From NCBI GenBank assembly GCA_033239525.1, contig BSYO01000030.1, positions 4,874,850 through 4,938,849 of the forward strand: a stretch of DNA of 64,000 nucleotides. The letters are read 5' to 3'. Position numbers and translations under genes: made by a program. This DNA is from Nepenthes gracilis (Eukaryota; Streptophyta; Magnoliopsida; Caryophyllales; Nepenthaceae). Below are positions 46,494 to 57,950 of this stretch, piece by piece. The notes below the pieces were generated by a model that did not search any database, was not told the DNA's origin, and saw only the letters and a list, made by a program, of their open reading frames with translations. Position 1 is the first letter of the stretch; each line of letters begins with the position of its first letter.

Positions 46494-47091
46494 TGTTGGA
46501 TTGAACCCTCCTTTTTGAGAAAGAATTAGAGAGAAAATCTTTTTGAGAAGATTTTAATAAGTTGAGGAGGCCAGAGTTTGAAATTGGGAGGATCCAATAA
46601 GATGACGAAATCTATGGATAAAGGAAAGAAGGGAGTTGTACTCTAGAATATATCGGGCCATCAACAATCAAAGCCCGTGTGCTCTCAGTATGGAATGTCA
46701 TATGGAGGGAGGCTATACTATAAGCTTTTAGGAGTATATTTCAACTGCGATCAATTTAGACATATGATTAATGACTGCCCAAATCCCTTGAGGCAAATAG
46801 TGAAGAAGTTGAACATTTTAGGAAGAGCTCATGTGGTATTAGCTCAGGATGCGGATGCACCTTCTTTTGTGATTGAAGGTAAACTCACAATTTCTAAGAC
46901 CTCCTCTTATATTTTGTTGGATTCTACGTCAATACATTCTTTTGTGTCTCCTAAATTAATTCGTCATTTGTTGTTGTTCCTAAGGATCATTAATTTTTTA
47001 TTAGTAGTGTCAACACTTATTGGGTCATCTTTGGTGATGAATATTGTATCCCCAGGGTGCATTGTTAGGTCAACAGGTTGGAGTTAGCGGT
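46489..47091 (+). pseudogene. Element 3 gag end, zinc knuckle and protease start
   Basis: 46677-47087 contains a knuckle-like stretch (FNCDQFRHMINDCP). The protease follows: FVIEGKLTISKTSSYILLDS, then TSIHSFVSPKLI and LVMNIVSPGCIV ending in RSTGW. The active site reads LLDSTSIHSF where the family has a D-S-G-S/T type sequence, so the glycine is lost. The frame is cut by the Tat insertion at 47092. Confidence 0.8.
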
Positions 47092-47144
47092 TGATGGGTA
47101 TAATAACCCGAATAACCAAAAGCTACCCATGGGATTGAGTATGG

Positions 47145-47269
47145 AAACCACCCGGAGTAGGAAGTTAATAAACCACCCGGAGTGGGAAGTTAATAAACCA
47201 CCCGGAGTGGGAAGTTAAAAAACCACCCGGAGTGGGAAGTTAAAAAACCACCCGGAGTGGGAAGTTAAT
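47145..47269 (+). repeat. Five 25-bp repeats in the 5' LTR
   Basis: Units read AAACCACCCGGAGTGGGAAG plus TTAAT or TTAAA. The 3' LTR has six copies (56019-56168). Confidence 0.92.
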
Positions 47270-47302
47270 AAACCAACAAGGAGATGGAAAAAACCAAACA
47301 TA

Positions 47303-47336
47303 CTTATCCGGAGAAGTATAACTTCTCCGGGTAAGT
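47303..47336. promoter_or_regulatory. 16-bp-stem palindrome upstream of the LTR TATA box
   Basis: ACTTATCCGGAGAAGT, a three-base ATA loop, then ACTTCTCCGGGTAAGT. One of 16 pairs mismatches. It lies 23 bp before TATAAAA and is repeated in the 3' LTR at 56202-56235. It could be a binding site for a dimeric factor or an RNA/DNA hairpin. Confidence 0.75.
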
Positions 47337-47661
47337 TATGAAACCGAAGAGGAAGCCCTATAAAAGGAATGGTAATCCTCAGATGAAGGGACTTCTTTTC
47401 GGTCCAAGAAAATTCTCTTAATCTCAATATATCTAAAAGAAGGACAAAATAATATTTTTCCTTTATTCTCAAAAAGGCAAATGACCGACTTGAGCGTCGG
47501 AGTCGCTTTGAGATTTAGCCCCATGGCCTCACACCATCTTGTCTCATTGTGTTGGCAGACGTGAGTTCAAAAAGACGGAGTTACCGTAATAATCCAAATT
47601 AACTACCGGACCGAGATCCGCTTGACCACATCCGTCTCAATTCCTGGACCAGATCCGCAAC

Positions 47662-47690
47662 ATTGGCGCCGTCAGGTGGGAATCGGAAAA
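47662..47690 (+). promoter_or_regulatory. Primer binding site of element 4
   Basis: ATTGGCGCCGTCAGGTGGGA directly after the 5' LTR, close to the TGGCGCCGTCTGTGGGAA found in many plant Tat elements. Confidence 0.75.
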
Positions 47691-47724
47691 AGCTTGATTC
47701 ACCACTAAAAATAAAAATAAAAAA

Positions 47725-49380
47725 ATGGTTAACACTCGAACACGCTAAAGTGCTCCGGAACAAGTGCTCCGAGATAAATGCTCCACCACAAGTATGCCGG
47801 CATTATTAAAGATGTCGTTCTGAAAATAACGCCTTTGCCGCAAGACAGAAAGAAATCCACAGATCACTCATACAGCAATGAACGCCCGTATGGAAGAAAT
47901 GACTCAAGAGATTCAGTCTTTACGCAAAGAAGTGGGACGCCAAAAGCCGGACGCCCATTCTTGAACGCATGTTCCAAATTTCCAATGGAACATAGGCGGA
48001 AGAAAAATCAACTATGCATATTCAAGAAAGAGTATTTTCAAGAGAAAAGGGAGAAGGCCGATCTCGCTGAGGGCCGTTGGGCCCAAGATCCGTTGAAGAC
48101 AAAATTTAAAGGCGAAATCCCTGAGTGAAAGAAGACATCTGACCAGGAGGAAGCTTCTCCAACTTACCTCCTGACGGAAGAAATAAGCGACTACACCCTG
48201 GCTCAAGCTCCCGAGGAATCGAGAGTTTATCTCAATGCCAAGAATGCCCAACATCAACAATCAAGCTCCGAGGAATTGAGAACCTATCTCAATGCCAAAA
48301 TGTCAAGAATCTTCGATCCGAAGTTCCCGAGGAATTGAGAACTTATCTCAATTCCAAGAAATCAGTGCTATTGTACCTCAGAGAGAGGAAAAATTAGAAA
48401 AGATGTGGGATTACCTTTTCGGAGAAAAATCTGAAGGACGGACCAGTGATCTAAGGAGGTCCCCATTCACGACGCAAATCGTGGACACATCTGTTACCCC
48501 CGAAATTCAAAATGCCACTATCGACACATATGACGGAAGTACTGACCCAATGGATCATTTGGATCATTTTCGGACCTTGTTGAGTTTCCAAGGATTGGAT
48601 GAAATGATGATGTGTCAATGCTTCCCGTTGACTTTGAAAGGGGATGCAAGAATCTGGTTTTACCGGATGCCATCAAACTCAATTCGGTCCTTCCAAGAGT
48701 TAGCGTAAAACTTTCTCTCAATTTGCTTCAAGCCGTAGAATAAAAACAACCCCGGCACTTGCCCGTATCAAACAGGGTCCAAATGAAAACTTGAAGAGCT
48801 TCTTGTCAAGATTCACTTCTGAAGCCCGTAGAATTCCACGCCTCACTGATGAGGTGAAATTAAACACTTTTATTGCAAATCTGGAACCAGGAGAATTTTT
48901 CAAACATTTGGCCCACACAAATCCACAAACTTTCAGAGAGGTGGAAGTTACTGCACGAGCATACGTGGCAGCTGAGGAAGCCAATGAGGCTAAGAAGCCT
49001 ACCAGGGTGAATCCTCCTTATCAAGGATCACCGAAGAGAAGGAGGACCGAAGATGAAAGATCCCATCCAAAGGAGCCCAGAAGGAAGTTCAAGACTGAAA
49101 CCCGAAGAGAGTTCAGGCCCTTCGATCCTACCCCGTTAAATGATTCAAGAACAAATATCCTGATGCAAATACGGGAGGAAAAATTCTTCAAGTGGCCAAG
49201 AGCCCCAAAGAACCTTAAGCCGGAGATCAAAGCAAGTTTTGCCATTACCATCGCTCACCCGGGGCATGGAACCGAGGAATGTTGGACTCGCAAAGGGAAA
49301 TTGAAATTTAATCGAAGGGACATCTCAAGAAATTCTTGAAGAAACCAAGATAACCCCGTGAAAGACTCGAAGAAGAAGAG
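47725..49380 (+). pseudogene. Element 4 gag
   Basis: ATG at 47725 (MVNTRTR) then an early stop. 48292-48708 reads ATIDTYDGSTDPMDHLDHFR and CQCFPLTLKGDARIWFYRMP. 48791-49339 reads FTSEARRIPRLTDEVKLNTF, NDSRTNILMQIREEKFFKWP and HGTEECW. This is the standard Tat gag domain with a final His-Cys element. One frameshift separates the two long pieces near 48708. Confidence 0.85.
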
Positions 49381-49539
49381 ATGAGAGCAAATGACAAACT
49401 AAAAGCCGTGGTGGTGGCCGGAGTGGTAAACATGATAACCACCAGACCGCCAAGGCTCAACCGGCAAATGGACATCATCCGGAGTGATAGGAAGCGGAAG
49501 TTTGAAAGTGATGATGTAATTAGTTTTAGTAAGGAAGAT

Positions 49540-49970
49540 ATGGATCATGTGAGAACACCACATTCGGATCCTCTAGTTGTATCTCCGCCTTAGTTTCGAC
49601 TTCGTAACGGGATTACCGATGAAACGAATCTTTATTGATAATGGAAGCTCTAGTAATTTGCTTTATTTCGATGCTTTCATTAAGTTAGGTTTGAAAATTA
49701 ATCAACTCCTACCGCCAATGGACCACCAGACGGAGTGGGAAATGAGCCGGTCATACCAAAGGAACCATCCAATCGAGGTTACGTGGGGACTTACCCAAGA
49801 ACCGCTTCTCACGAACTAACATTTCGGTAGTGGACTCCGCTTGATTTTACAACGCACTGGTCGGCCCGCTTGCAATTTTTTGGAGCAAGAATATCAATTC
49901 CCCATTTAAAAATGAAGTTCCCAACGTTAAACAGAGTTGGAGAAATATTAGGAGATCAAGTTACCTAAGA
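49540..49970 (+). pseudogene. Element 4 protease
   Basis: The frame at 49577-49819 contains KRIFIDNGSSSNLLYFDAF, the aspartic protease active site in the DNGSS form used by Tat elements. THSDPLVV-like sequence precedes it. Frameshifts follow at about 49820. Confidence 0.78.
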
Positions 49971-50189
49971 ACATGTTATTTATCCCAAGTGGAGAAAAAT
50001 GTTCAAGACCGGGCAAGGAAGATTTTGACTATCGAGACGAAAAGCACGCTGCAACAAGCTCACCCGAGAAGTTATCATCTAATTCCTTTGGATCCAACAG
50101 ATCCGAAAAATGCGTACAAATAGGAAACTCGCTGACCGGACCCGACTCGTGGGCGGTTAATTGAGTTCCTCCTAAAACAAGGATGTCTT

Positions 50190-51050
50190 TGCTTGACGCC
50201 ATCTCGATATGCCCGGAATTCCAACCGAAGTGATGGTCCATAAATTAAGTTTGATCCCAATCACAAACCAATTGTATAAAAAGAGGAGGAACTACTCGGT
50301 TGAAAAACTTATTGCAATCGGAGGAAGTAAAAATTTGTCGGATGTCGGTTTATAAGGGAAGTCCAATATCCTGGACCGGCTCTCCAATGTGGTTATGGTA
50401 AAAAGAGCAATGGAAAATGGAAGATGTGCGTTGATTTTACCAATCAATAAACCCCGCCCAAAGGATTTTTCCTTTGCCAAGGATCGATCTATTGGTAGAT
50501 TCAATTTCCTGGACATGAACTACTCGGTTTTATGGATGCGTATCTCGGTTATAATCGATTAGCACGAGCCCTGAGGATGAAGAACACACCTCCTTTATGA
50601 CCACCAAGGCACTTATCAAGTTACAAAGTAATGCCGCTCGGATTAAAGAACGCCGAGCAACATATCAAAGACTCAAAGTGAACAAATTGTTCCACAGATC
50701 GATCGGCCAAACATGGAGGTATACGTAGATGATATGCTTGTAAAAAAGTAAAATCATGAATGATCACACTAAGGATTTGGAAGAAGCTTTTGAAGTACTC
50801 TAAACATCGGATGAAATTAAATCCTACAAATGTGCTTTTGGAGTATCTTCGTGCAAATTTTTGGGATTCATAGTTTCAAAGCGAGGAATCAAGCCAATCC
50901 GGAAAAAATAAAGGCGGTCATAAATGAGTCCGCCAAAACCATAAAAGAAGTTCAACGGCTTACGGGAAGGCTTTGCAAAGACTCTCCCGATTTTTATCCG
51001 TGATCACGAGAAGTACCTTCCATTTTTCAAAGCTTTAAGAGGAACCAAAG
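50190..51050 (+). pseudogene. Element 4 reverse transcriptase
   Basis: In shifting frames: MPGIPTEVMVHKLS-type start (50210), CVDF, MEVYVDDMLVK with the catalytic YVDD at about 50716-50745, and RLTGRL near 50960. An extra A in a run after the YVDD box shifts the frame. Confidence 0.75.
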
Positions 51051-51830
51051 TAAATGGTTTCCAAAGGGATCAAGAATGCCAAGCCGCTTTTCAAAATTTA
51101 AAAGAGTATTTAGCCAGCCCTCCTCTTCGACGTCACCGTTAGAGGGAGAGGAATTATTTTTATATCCGGCGCTTTGATGTAGCATTAAGTTTGGTTTTAA
51201 TCCAAAGAATGCACGGATGTTCAAAAACCGGTACTACGTCAAGAAAACGTCGTCCAAGTGGAAGGTCGTTACACACACGCCGAAAAGATAGTACTAGCTC
51301 GGTTTATTCAAATGAAAGCTAAGGCCATATTTCCAAGCCCATAAGATAACCGTCCTCACTGCATCAACCTCTTAAGGGGATTCTACAAAAGCTAGACACA
51401 TCGTCGATCGTCAAATGGGCAATCGAGCTTGGAGAATTTGATATTGAGTACAAGCCAAGACCGTCAATAAAAGGACAAGCTTTGGCTGATTTTTTTGGTT
51501 GAAACTTCCTTTCAGCCCAAAAAAATGAAGTTATAAAATCAAAAAATAGACCGACTCGATTTGTCAATCCATGGACGATGTATGTGACTCGATCTTCTAC
51601 ACAATCAGAAGCGGAGCCAAGTGATGTCAAACTCCTAAGGAATGGAAATTTTATATTCTCTAAGGCTTTCATTCCCAACAACAAACAACGTAGCCGAATA
51701 TGAAGCTTCGTCATTGCCGGACTACGATTGGCCAAGGAATGTTCACTAAATATGTCATAGCTTACAAGTGACTCTAATTGATGGTTAATCAAGTTCAAGG
51801 AAACTTTAAAGTGTCAAACTCGTGTTTGGC
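51051..51830 (+). pseudogene. Element 4 RNase H region
   Basis: KVNGFQRDQECQAAFQNLKE, then ELGEFDIEYKPRPSIKGQAL (51425-51485) and the GLRLAKEC-like piece near 51725 follow the order seen in element 1 (21490-22240). Heavily frame-broken. Confidence 0.65.
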
Positions 51831-52159
51831 AAGATACCTTTCTAAGGTAAGAAGTGCATTTCAAGATTTTGATAAAATTGACATGCACCATATTTCTAGA
51901 ACGGAAAACGGAAAGGCCGATCGGGCTTAGCAAAAGCGGCACCCGCGTAAAAATCCGAGAGCAAGATACCCGAAGTATGCGAGAGGTTTTAACAACTCCG
52001 AGTATCAAGAAGTAGATCGATATCCTACAAGTCACCAAAGAATGAAAGTCGGATGACTCCTTATTATCGATATTTATCTGACGGAGTAGTTCCAAAATCC
52101 GACGAAGTAAAGAGAATAAAGAAAACTGCCGGTTGGTACGTCATTCATTGATGGAAAAC

Positions 52160-53257
52160 TATACCGCCGGGTACTCCGTCCCTATTTGAGATGCCTAACC
52201 CCTGAGGAGGCAGGCGATTATGCTCTTGGTGAGGTCCATCTTGGGATTTGTGGATCCCACATAGGAGGGAAAGAATCGCCTTCAAATTAATGCGACAAGG
52301 ATATTTTTGGCCGACTATGAAAAAGACGCTTCGACTTTGTCAAGAAATGTGAGAACTCACAAATCCATGGAAGCATACCTCACGCACCTCCAACCGAATC
52401 AAATCGTTACAAGCGCCCGGCCATTCGCACAATGGGGGCCGGACATACCGGGACCCTTCCCGGTGAGTCGGACAAAGGAAGTTCATTATAAATGGAATAG
52501 ATTATTTTACCAAGTGGGTGGAAGCTTCTCCCTCGCAAAAATAATCGAACATAATGCGACGGAGTTCGTGCGACAAAACATTGTTTGCGTTGGAGTTCCT
52601 AAGTAATAGTCACCGATAACTTAACCTGGTTTACAGGAAGCGCTTTACTAAATTCTCGTCAAATTAAGATCCGGCCGGCGCACACCTCTCGTTGCCTATC
52701 CACAAGCAAACGGCCAAATAGAGGTGACTAACCGACTCTACTACACGGTTTAAAAACCAAACCGGAGGAAGCAGGGGGTCTGGGCCGATGAGTTGCCATC
52801 ATTTTGTGGTCAAACCGACAACTCCTAAAGAATCAACAAAAAGAAACGCCATTCAATTTATGCTACTAACCGGCAAAGATACCAATTGAGATAGGCTTGC
52901 CTCAAATTCCCTGATAGAAAATTTTGATTCACACAAAGAATACAAAAACGGCTAAAGGAAAATCTAGACTTATTGAGGAAGTCAGAAATGTTAGAAGGGT
53001 ACGGATCGCAGATATCAACAACGGATCGCCGATACTACAACAAGAGAACGAAAGCGCGACGGTTTGACGTGGGAGATTTAGTTTTGCATACAAGCCACCG
53101 AAAAATTGCGAATAGAAATAAGTTATCTCCTAATCGGGAAGGTCCGCTTTATCGTTTCGGCCAGATAAGAAACGGTGCTTATAAATCACGCACCTCGAAT
53201 GGAAAGTTAGTACCTAGAACATGGAATGCAATGCATTTGAAGAAATTCTTTCAATAA
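52160..53257 (+). pseudogene. Element 4 integrase
   Basis: Zinc-binding start ADYALGEVHLGICGSHIGG-like at about 52213-52268. The core at 52400-52606 has ARPFAQWGPDIPGPFP and ATEFVRQNIVCVGVPK. The C-terminal part at 52973-53257 reads ARRFDVGDLVLHTS, KLSPNREGPLYRF and RTWNAMHLKKFFQ to a stop. Unlike element 1, the whole integrase is represented, though in several frames. Confidence 0.82.
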
Positions 53258-53579
53258 AGTCAATATATTACTTTCCATTCATAAAGGGTTTTCAAAGTAC
53301 ATTTCTTCTTTGTCCTCGCACAACGTTAATAAAAATGAAAATTAATGTGGAGGACTTGATGGAGGTTGCGTTGAAGGTTCGCCAAACTCGAAAATCTACC
53401 AAGTCCGATCTCGAGGCGGGCGCCAGATTCCTTGGATCAAAAGCCAACCGGAAAATTTGATCCAACTTTGGAGCAATCTGCCCGATAAAAGGATTCCGTC
53501 CCAAAATCGCATTCAAAGTCGGGACGGACCTCTTCGTGCTTAAGTCGGACCATGAGCTCCGCCCCAACTTAGCATTATC

Positions 53580-54975
53580 ACTTCTCACCGGATGCATGTT
53601 CTCGGGATGCCTTCAAAGCTTCATTAACTTGCCGCAACTCGAGCTCCATACTAGAAATACGCTTGTTGAAGATCAATCTTAGCAACACGTCGCAGAGCCC
53701 GATTTCTCGGTTGTTCAAGGACCGATGGATCAGTGCGCCTTTTTTCAAGCTGGATTTCTTTCTCAAGCCGCCCATCCTCAAATCACGTTAGGTTAAGCAG
53801 AGATTTAAAATCTCACCCATTTTCTCACTCAGTGAGTACAAGGATCACGAAGAAAGTAAAAAAAAAAATCTCTTTCTAATCTTACCGTTATGTAACGGGC
53901 CTTTTGAGTCATGCGGTCTTCGTGAGGTAAACGACGTGAAGAGGCCGGAGCTTGCCCAGATCCGACCAACCGAACTCCGGGAGAGGAGAGCGAACGACAG
54001 ATCGGTTGAACCTTGAGGGAGAGGCGGAGCAGAAAACCGCGGGAGTAGGAGCAGTAAGACCGAGTAGGACAAGAAATAGCCGAGCCGGAATTTCTTCGCA
54101 GGCTTTTCAACAGATGAATCAACCGGACTGAAAATGATTCCCTTGGGTCCGAGCCGATATGGTGTATGGAACAATGGCCATTTCATCGGCCCCATCTCGT
54201 AGCGCCCAAGGACTCGCTAATAGGATTTTCTTCCCGAACTCCTTTCAACTTCCGACCGTAGAGAGATCAACCTCAGCAAGATCGTGAAGAAGGAGATTGG
54301 CCGGGTGAAACAATCAAACGCTTACGCCCCGGCGCGGTGTCCTTCGCTTTCCTTTTAGTTTTTTTTTGAGTTGGCTCCAAGTTCCAGCTTTTACCATTTA
54401 AAACCCCATTTGGTCGAGAGCAAAATCTCAAAACAAGTGTCCCTTATCGTAAAACGACTCCATATTCGATTTAATCATTTTAATCGAGGTTTCACCGACT
54501 CTTCTTCTTCCTGGGCCGGCTTGAAAAGCGATTCAAATGATTTTACCCTGTGCATTAGGAATGCCACTTGAGGGACTAGGCAGGAAAAAGAAACGGTCTT
54601 TCCAATTTTGACCGTATCGATAATGACTCCGCTAATATTTAAATCGCGAGGAGATAGGGATATCCAATCCCCATTTTGACAAAATTTAAATAAAGCCCTA
54701 ACAATGGAGGTATTGAGAGTTGTACCTCGAAGACGGAAAATATGCAGAGGTTACAGAGATACCTCACACGGTCACAAGTGATAGCGTGCGATGGACACGC
54801 CTAAATCGAGAAAACTGCTCAAGTTCGATGCAAGGGGAAAACGAAGGCCACTCTTCAAATGCGCCAGATATCGTGATATATCCTGTTGGAGGAGAATCGG
54901 CTCTATCGGTCTCCTTCGGTATCGACGAGCGCAGATATGAACTTGGAATCTTATATCAAGAATGATCTTCTCCAT
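53580..54975 (-). pseudogene. Antisense ORF (aORF) of element 4
   Basis: On the minus strand the start (54975 downward) reads SGLRFPLASNLSSFLDLGVS. ALFKFCQNGDWISLSPRD follows near 54690-54640, matching the RFPL and GWYYFSPR-like signatures of the domain annotated as 'putative gypsy type transposon'. Further pieces lie at 54195-53845 and 53781-53578, the last with coiled-coil-like composition (ELELRQVNEALKASREHA). Its location between pol and the 3' LTR equals that in element 1. No known function. Confidence 0.6.
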
Positions 54976-55267
54976 CTCTTCATGGTGAGGACAGACTTAA
55001 TCGACTCAACTTTAGACGCCATTGAAGCAGAAGAAGAAAGGTGAAATGCAGAGAAACAGAGAAACGAAAAACAGAGTAACGTAAAAAGGGGAAAACCCTA
55101 ATTTATAGGTTCAAGGACGTGTCCGTTCAAATTCAAAAGTAATAAAGCGAGACGCGTGTCGCAAAAGCATTTGCTACTCAAAACGGGCGGTTACGTGGTT
55201 ACCACGCGATGATTAACACGTGGCAAGCCGGCCTAAGACCTTGTCGAGAGCTAATCGCCATCCGGAA

Positions 55268-55893
55268 GTGACCAAAAAGCGGAGTCACCAAATCAAATAA
55301 AAATCTCCTGAGTGACCAAAAAGCCGAGTCACCAAATCCGATTAAAAAATCTCCGAGTGACCAAAAAGCGGAGTCACCAAACCGAGTAAAAATCTCGGAG
55401 TGACCAAAAGCTGGAGTCACCAAATCGAGTAAAAATCTCCGGAGTAACCAAAAAGCGGAGTCACCAAATCCGAGTAAAATTTTCGAGAGACCAAAAAGCG
55501 GAGTCACCAAACCGAGTAAAAATCTCCTGAGTGACCAAAAGCGGAGTCACCAAGTCCGAGTAAAAATCTCGGAGTGACCAAAAAGCGGAGTCACCAAATC
55601 CAATTAAAAAAATCTCCGGAGTGACCAAAAAGCGGGAGTCACCAAATTCGAGTAAAAATCTCCGGAGTGACCAAAAGCGGAGTCACCAAATCCGATTAAA
55701 AATCTCCGGAGTGACCAAAAGCGAGAGTCACCAACCGATTAAAAATCTCCTGGAGTGACCAAAAGCGGAGTCACCAAACCGGATTAAAAATCTCGGAGTG
55801 ACCAAAAGCAGGAGTCACCAAATCCAAGAGTAAAAAAAAATTGAGTGATCAAAAATGGAATCACTAAGTCCGAGCAATGAAAATCTAGAAAAA
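55268..55893 (+). repeat. 14-copy ~45-bp minisatellite next to the 3' LTR
   Basis: Units have the form GTGACCAAAAAGCGGAGTCA then CCAAATCCGAGTAAAAATCT and CCGGA. I count 14 units of 41-47 bp. The last two are the most diverged. Arrays in this place are known in Tat/Ogre elements. Confidence 0.93.
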
Positions 55894-55965
55894 TTCTAAG
55901 TAGTCAATTCCCTTACCAAAACATGCTAGAAGTTAAAATTTTAATCTTCTAGCATGGGGGGCTAG

Positions 55966-56565
55966 TGATGGGTATAATAACCCGAATAACCAAAAGCTAC
56001 CCATGGGATTGAGTATGGAAACCACCCGGAGTAGGAAGTTAATAAACCACCCGGAGTGGGAAGTTAATAAACCACCCGGAGTGGGAAGTTAAGAAACCAC
56101 CCGGAGTGGGAAGTTAAGAAACCACCCGGAGTGGGAAGTTAAGAAACCACCCGGAGTGGGAAGTTAATAAACCAATAAGGAGATGGAAAAAACCAAACCT
56201 ACTTATCCGGAGAAGTATAACTTCTCCGGGTAAGTTATGAAACCGAAGAGGAAGCCCTATAAAAGGAAAGGTAATCCTCAGATGAAGGGGACTTCTTTTT
56301 CGGTCCAAGAAAATTCTCTCTTAATCTCAATATATCTAAAAAGGACAAAATAATATTTTTCCCTTTTATTCTCAAAAAAGGCAAATGATCGATTTGAAAT
56401 GTCGGAGCGCCTTTGGGGATTTAGCCCCATTGGCTCACACCATCTTGTCTGCAGCTTGTGTTTGTGCAGACGTGAGTTCAAAAGACGGAGTTACTTAAAT
56501 AATCCAAATTAACTACCGGACCCGGATCCGCTGACCACATCCGTCCAATTCGGACCAGATCCGCA
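55966..56565 (+). repeat. 3' LTR of element 4
   Basis: Starts after polypurine tract GCATGGGGGGCTAG. It has six 25-bp repeats (56019-56168), the same palindrome (56202-56235), TATAAAA near 56259 and the GATTTGAAATGTCGGAG motif at 56391. It ends GATCCGCA before the resumed element 3 sequence. Confidence 0.9.
56019..56168 (+). repeat. Six 25-bp repeats in the 3' LTR
   Basis: Same unit as 47145-47269. Copies 3 to 5 end TTAAG rather than TTAAA. Confidence 0.92.
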
Positions 56566-57950
56566 ATAAATAAATTTGGTTTTGTTAGATATGTATGAAT
56601 TTAATGTAATTTTAAATATAGATTGGTTAGTGAGTTATTGTATTAGTGTGGATTGTTTTTATAAATAGGTATATTTTTCGATCCAAATTGTAAACCATTT
56701 TATTTTCAAAGAACAATATAAAAGCAATCCTCTTCATGATTTAATTAATGCATGCTTGTCATTTGTTGATGAGTGAATGTCAAACCTATTTGACTTATGT
56801 AACAATAACCGGGAGTCATAATATTTTGGCAAAAGAGATACCTGTGATGTACGAATTAAAAGATGTCTTTTCAAAGAATCTTCTAGGTTAGTCGCCAAAT
56901 CGAGAAATTGAATTCAAATCAAAATTATACCCAAAGTAGCACCAATATCAAATGCTCTCTATGGAATGGCACCGTTGGAATTGAAAGAATTAAAAATTCA
57001 ATTACAAGAGTTATCGGAGAAGGGTTTTATTAGGCTAAGTATGTCGCAATGGGATATATTGGTACCATTTGTGAAGAATAAGGATAAGTCTATACGGCTG
57101 CGTATAGATTATAGAGAGTTGGATAAAACAATTATCAAGAATAAGAACCCATTGACGAGAATTGACGATTTATTTGACCAATTGTAAGGAGTACAAATAT
57201 TTTCAAATATAGATCTTTGTTTGGATTCTCATCAATTGAGAATTAAGAAAGAAAACGTGGTGAATATGGCTTTTTGAACAAGGTATGGGCACTGTGTATT
57301 CTTGATCATGCCTTTTGGGTTAACTAACACCCCTAGAGCTCTTATGAATTTGATGAATCGGGTATTCCAATCATACCTTGATAAATTTATAGTGGTGTTT
57401 GTTAATGACATTTTGATATATTCGAAGAGCTACGAGGAGCACAAAACATATTTGAGAATTGCTCTATGAACGCTTCGAGATAGGAGATTGTATGAGGGAC
57501 TAAAGAAATATAAGTTTTGGCTCCAAGAAGTTATGTTTTTGGGCCATGGAATCTTTAAAGGACATATTTCGGTCAATCCTAAGAAATTTAAAGCTATAGC
57601 CGATTAGAGCTAACCGACATCGGTGACCGAAGTTAGGAATTTTCTTAGATTGGTGAGATATTTTTGAAGGTTTGTAGAAAATTTTTTGAGGATTGCCATA
57701 CCTTTTATCCAATTAACTCATAAGAAGGTAGAATTTATTTGGACGGTTGAATGTGAAAGAAGCTTCCATGAGCTAAAGGACCACCAAACGACTGCCCTAA
57801 TTTTAATAATTTCAAAAGGATTCGAGGATTTGTTATCTATTATAATGTATTGACGATAGGATTGAGGTGTGTCGGAATGCAACTTGGAAAGGTGATTATG
57901 ATTTGAGAATAATGTGCGAGAAGTATAAGGAAGAGGTGATCTGAAATGAT
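56566..57950 (+). pseudogene. Element 3 protease end, reverse transcriptase and RNase H
   Basis: LLDMYEFNVILNIDWLVSY at about 56587-56640 is the protease C-terminus and fits onto the piece ending at 47091. 56966-57187 reads [20 protein letters not shown] and [33 protein letters not shown] sequence at about 57390-57430 has Asn in place of the first catalytic Asp. FLGHGIFKGHISVNPKK and a degenerate RNase H start follow. The reading is lost by about 57950. Confidence 0.85.

Larger units (their letters stand above)
47092..47659 (+). repeat. 5' LTR of element 4
   Basis: Contains five 25-bp repeats (47145-47269), a long hairpin (47303-47336), TATA box TATAAAA at 47359 and the GACTTGAGCGTCGGAG motif at 47487. 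Ends near GATCCGCA before the primer site. Confidence 0.88.
47092..56565 (+). mobile_element. Tat-lineage Ty3/gypsy retrotransposon (element 4), nested in element 3
   Basis: LTRs at 47092-47659 and 55966-56565 begin TGATGGGTATAATAACCC. Inside are gag, protease, reverse transcriptase, RNase H, integrase, an antisense ORF, a 14-copy minisatellite and the polypurine tract GCATGGGGGGCTAG. The primer site region ATTGGCGCCGTC-GGTGGGAA at 47662 is typical of Tat elements. The LTRs are very similar, so it is younger than element 1. No clear target duplication was seen, but the protease of element 3 resumes right after it. Confidence 0.9.
42380..57950 (+). mobile_element. Old Tekay-type Ty3/gypsy element split by two insertions (element 3)
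   Basis: Coding order runs gag (42380-42975), rest of gag, knuckle and protease (46489-47091), then protease end, reverse transcriptase and RNase H (56566-57950). The sequence logic continues across both gaps, which are filled by a solo LTR (42976-46488) and a Tat element (47092-56565). Many stops and substitutions show it is the oldest element here. Integrase and a 3' LTR are not recognised, so it is truncated on the right. Confidence 0.85.

Noticed and set aside
55268..55893. Regular repeats resembling a CRISPR array
   Set aside because: The whole ~45-bp unit repeats with no unique spacers, in a plant retrotransposon. It is a minisatellite.
47091..56570. Target site duplication for element 4
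   Set aside because: The five bases before 47092 (GCGGT) do not recur after 56565 (ATAAA), so none is claimed although the nested position is clear.
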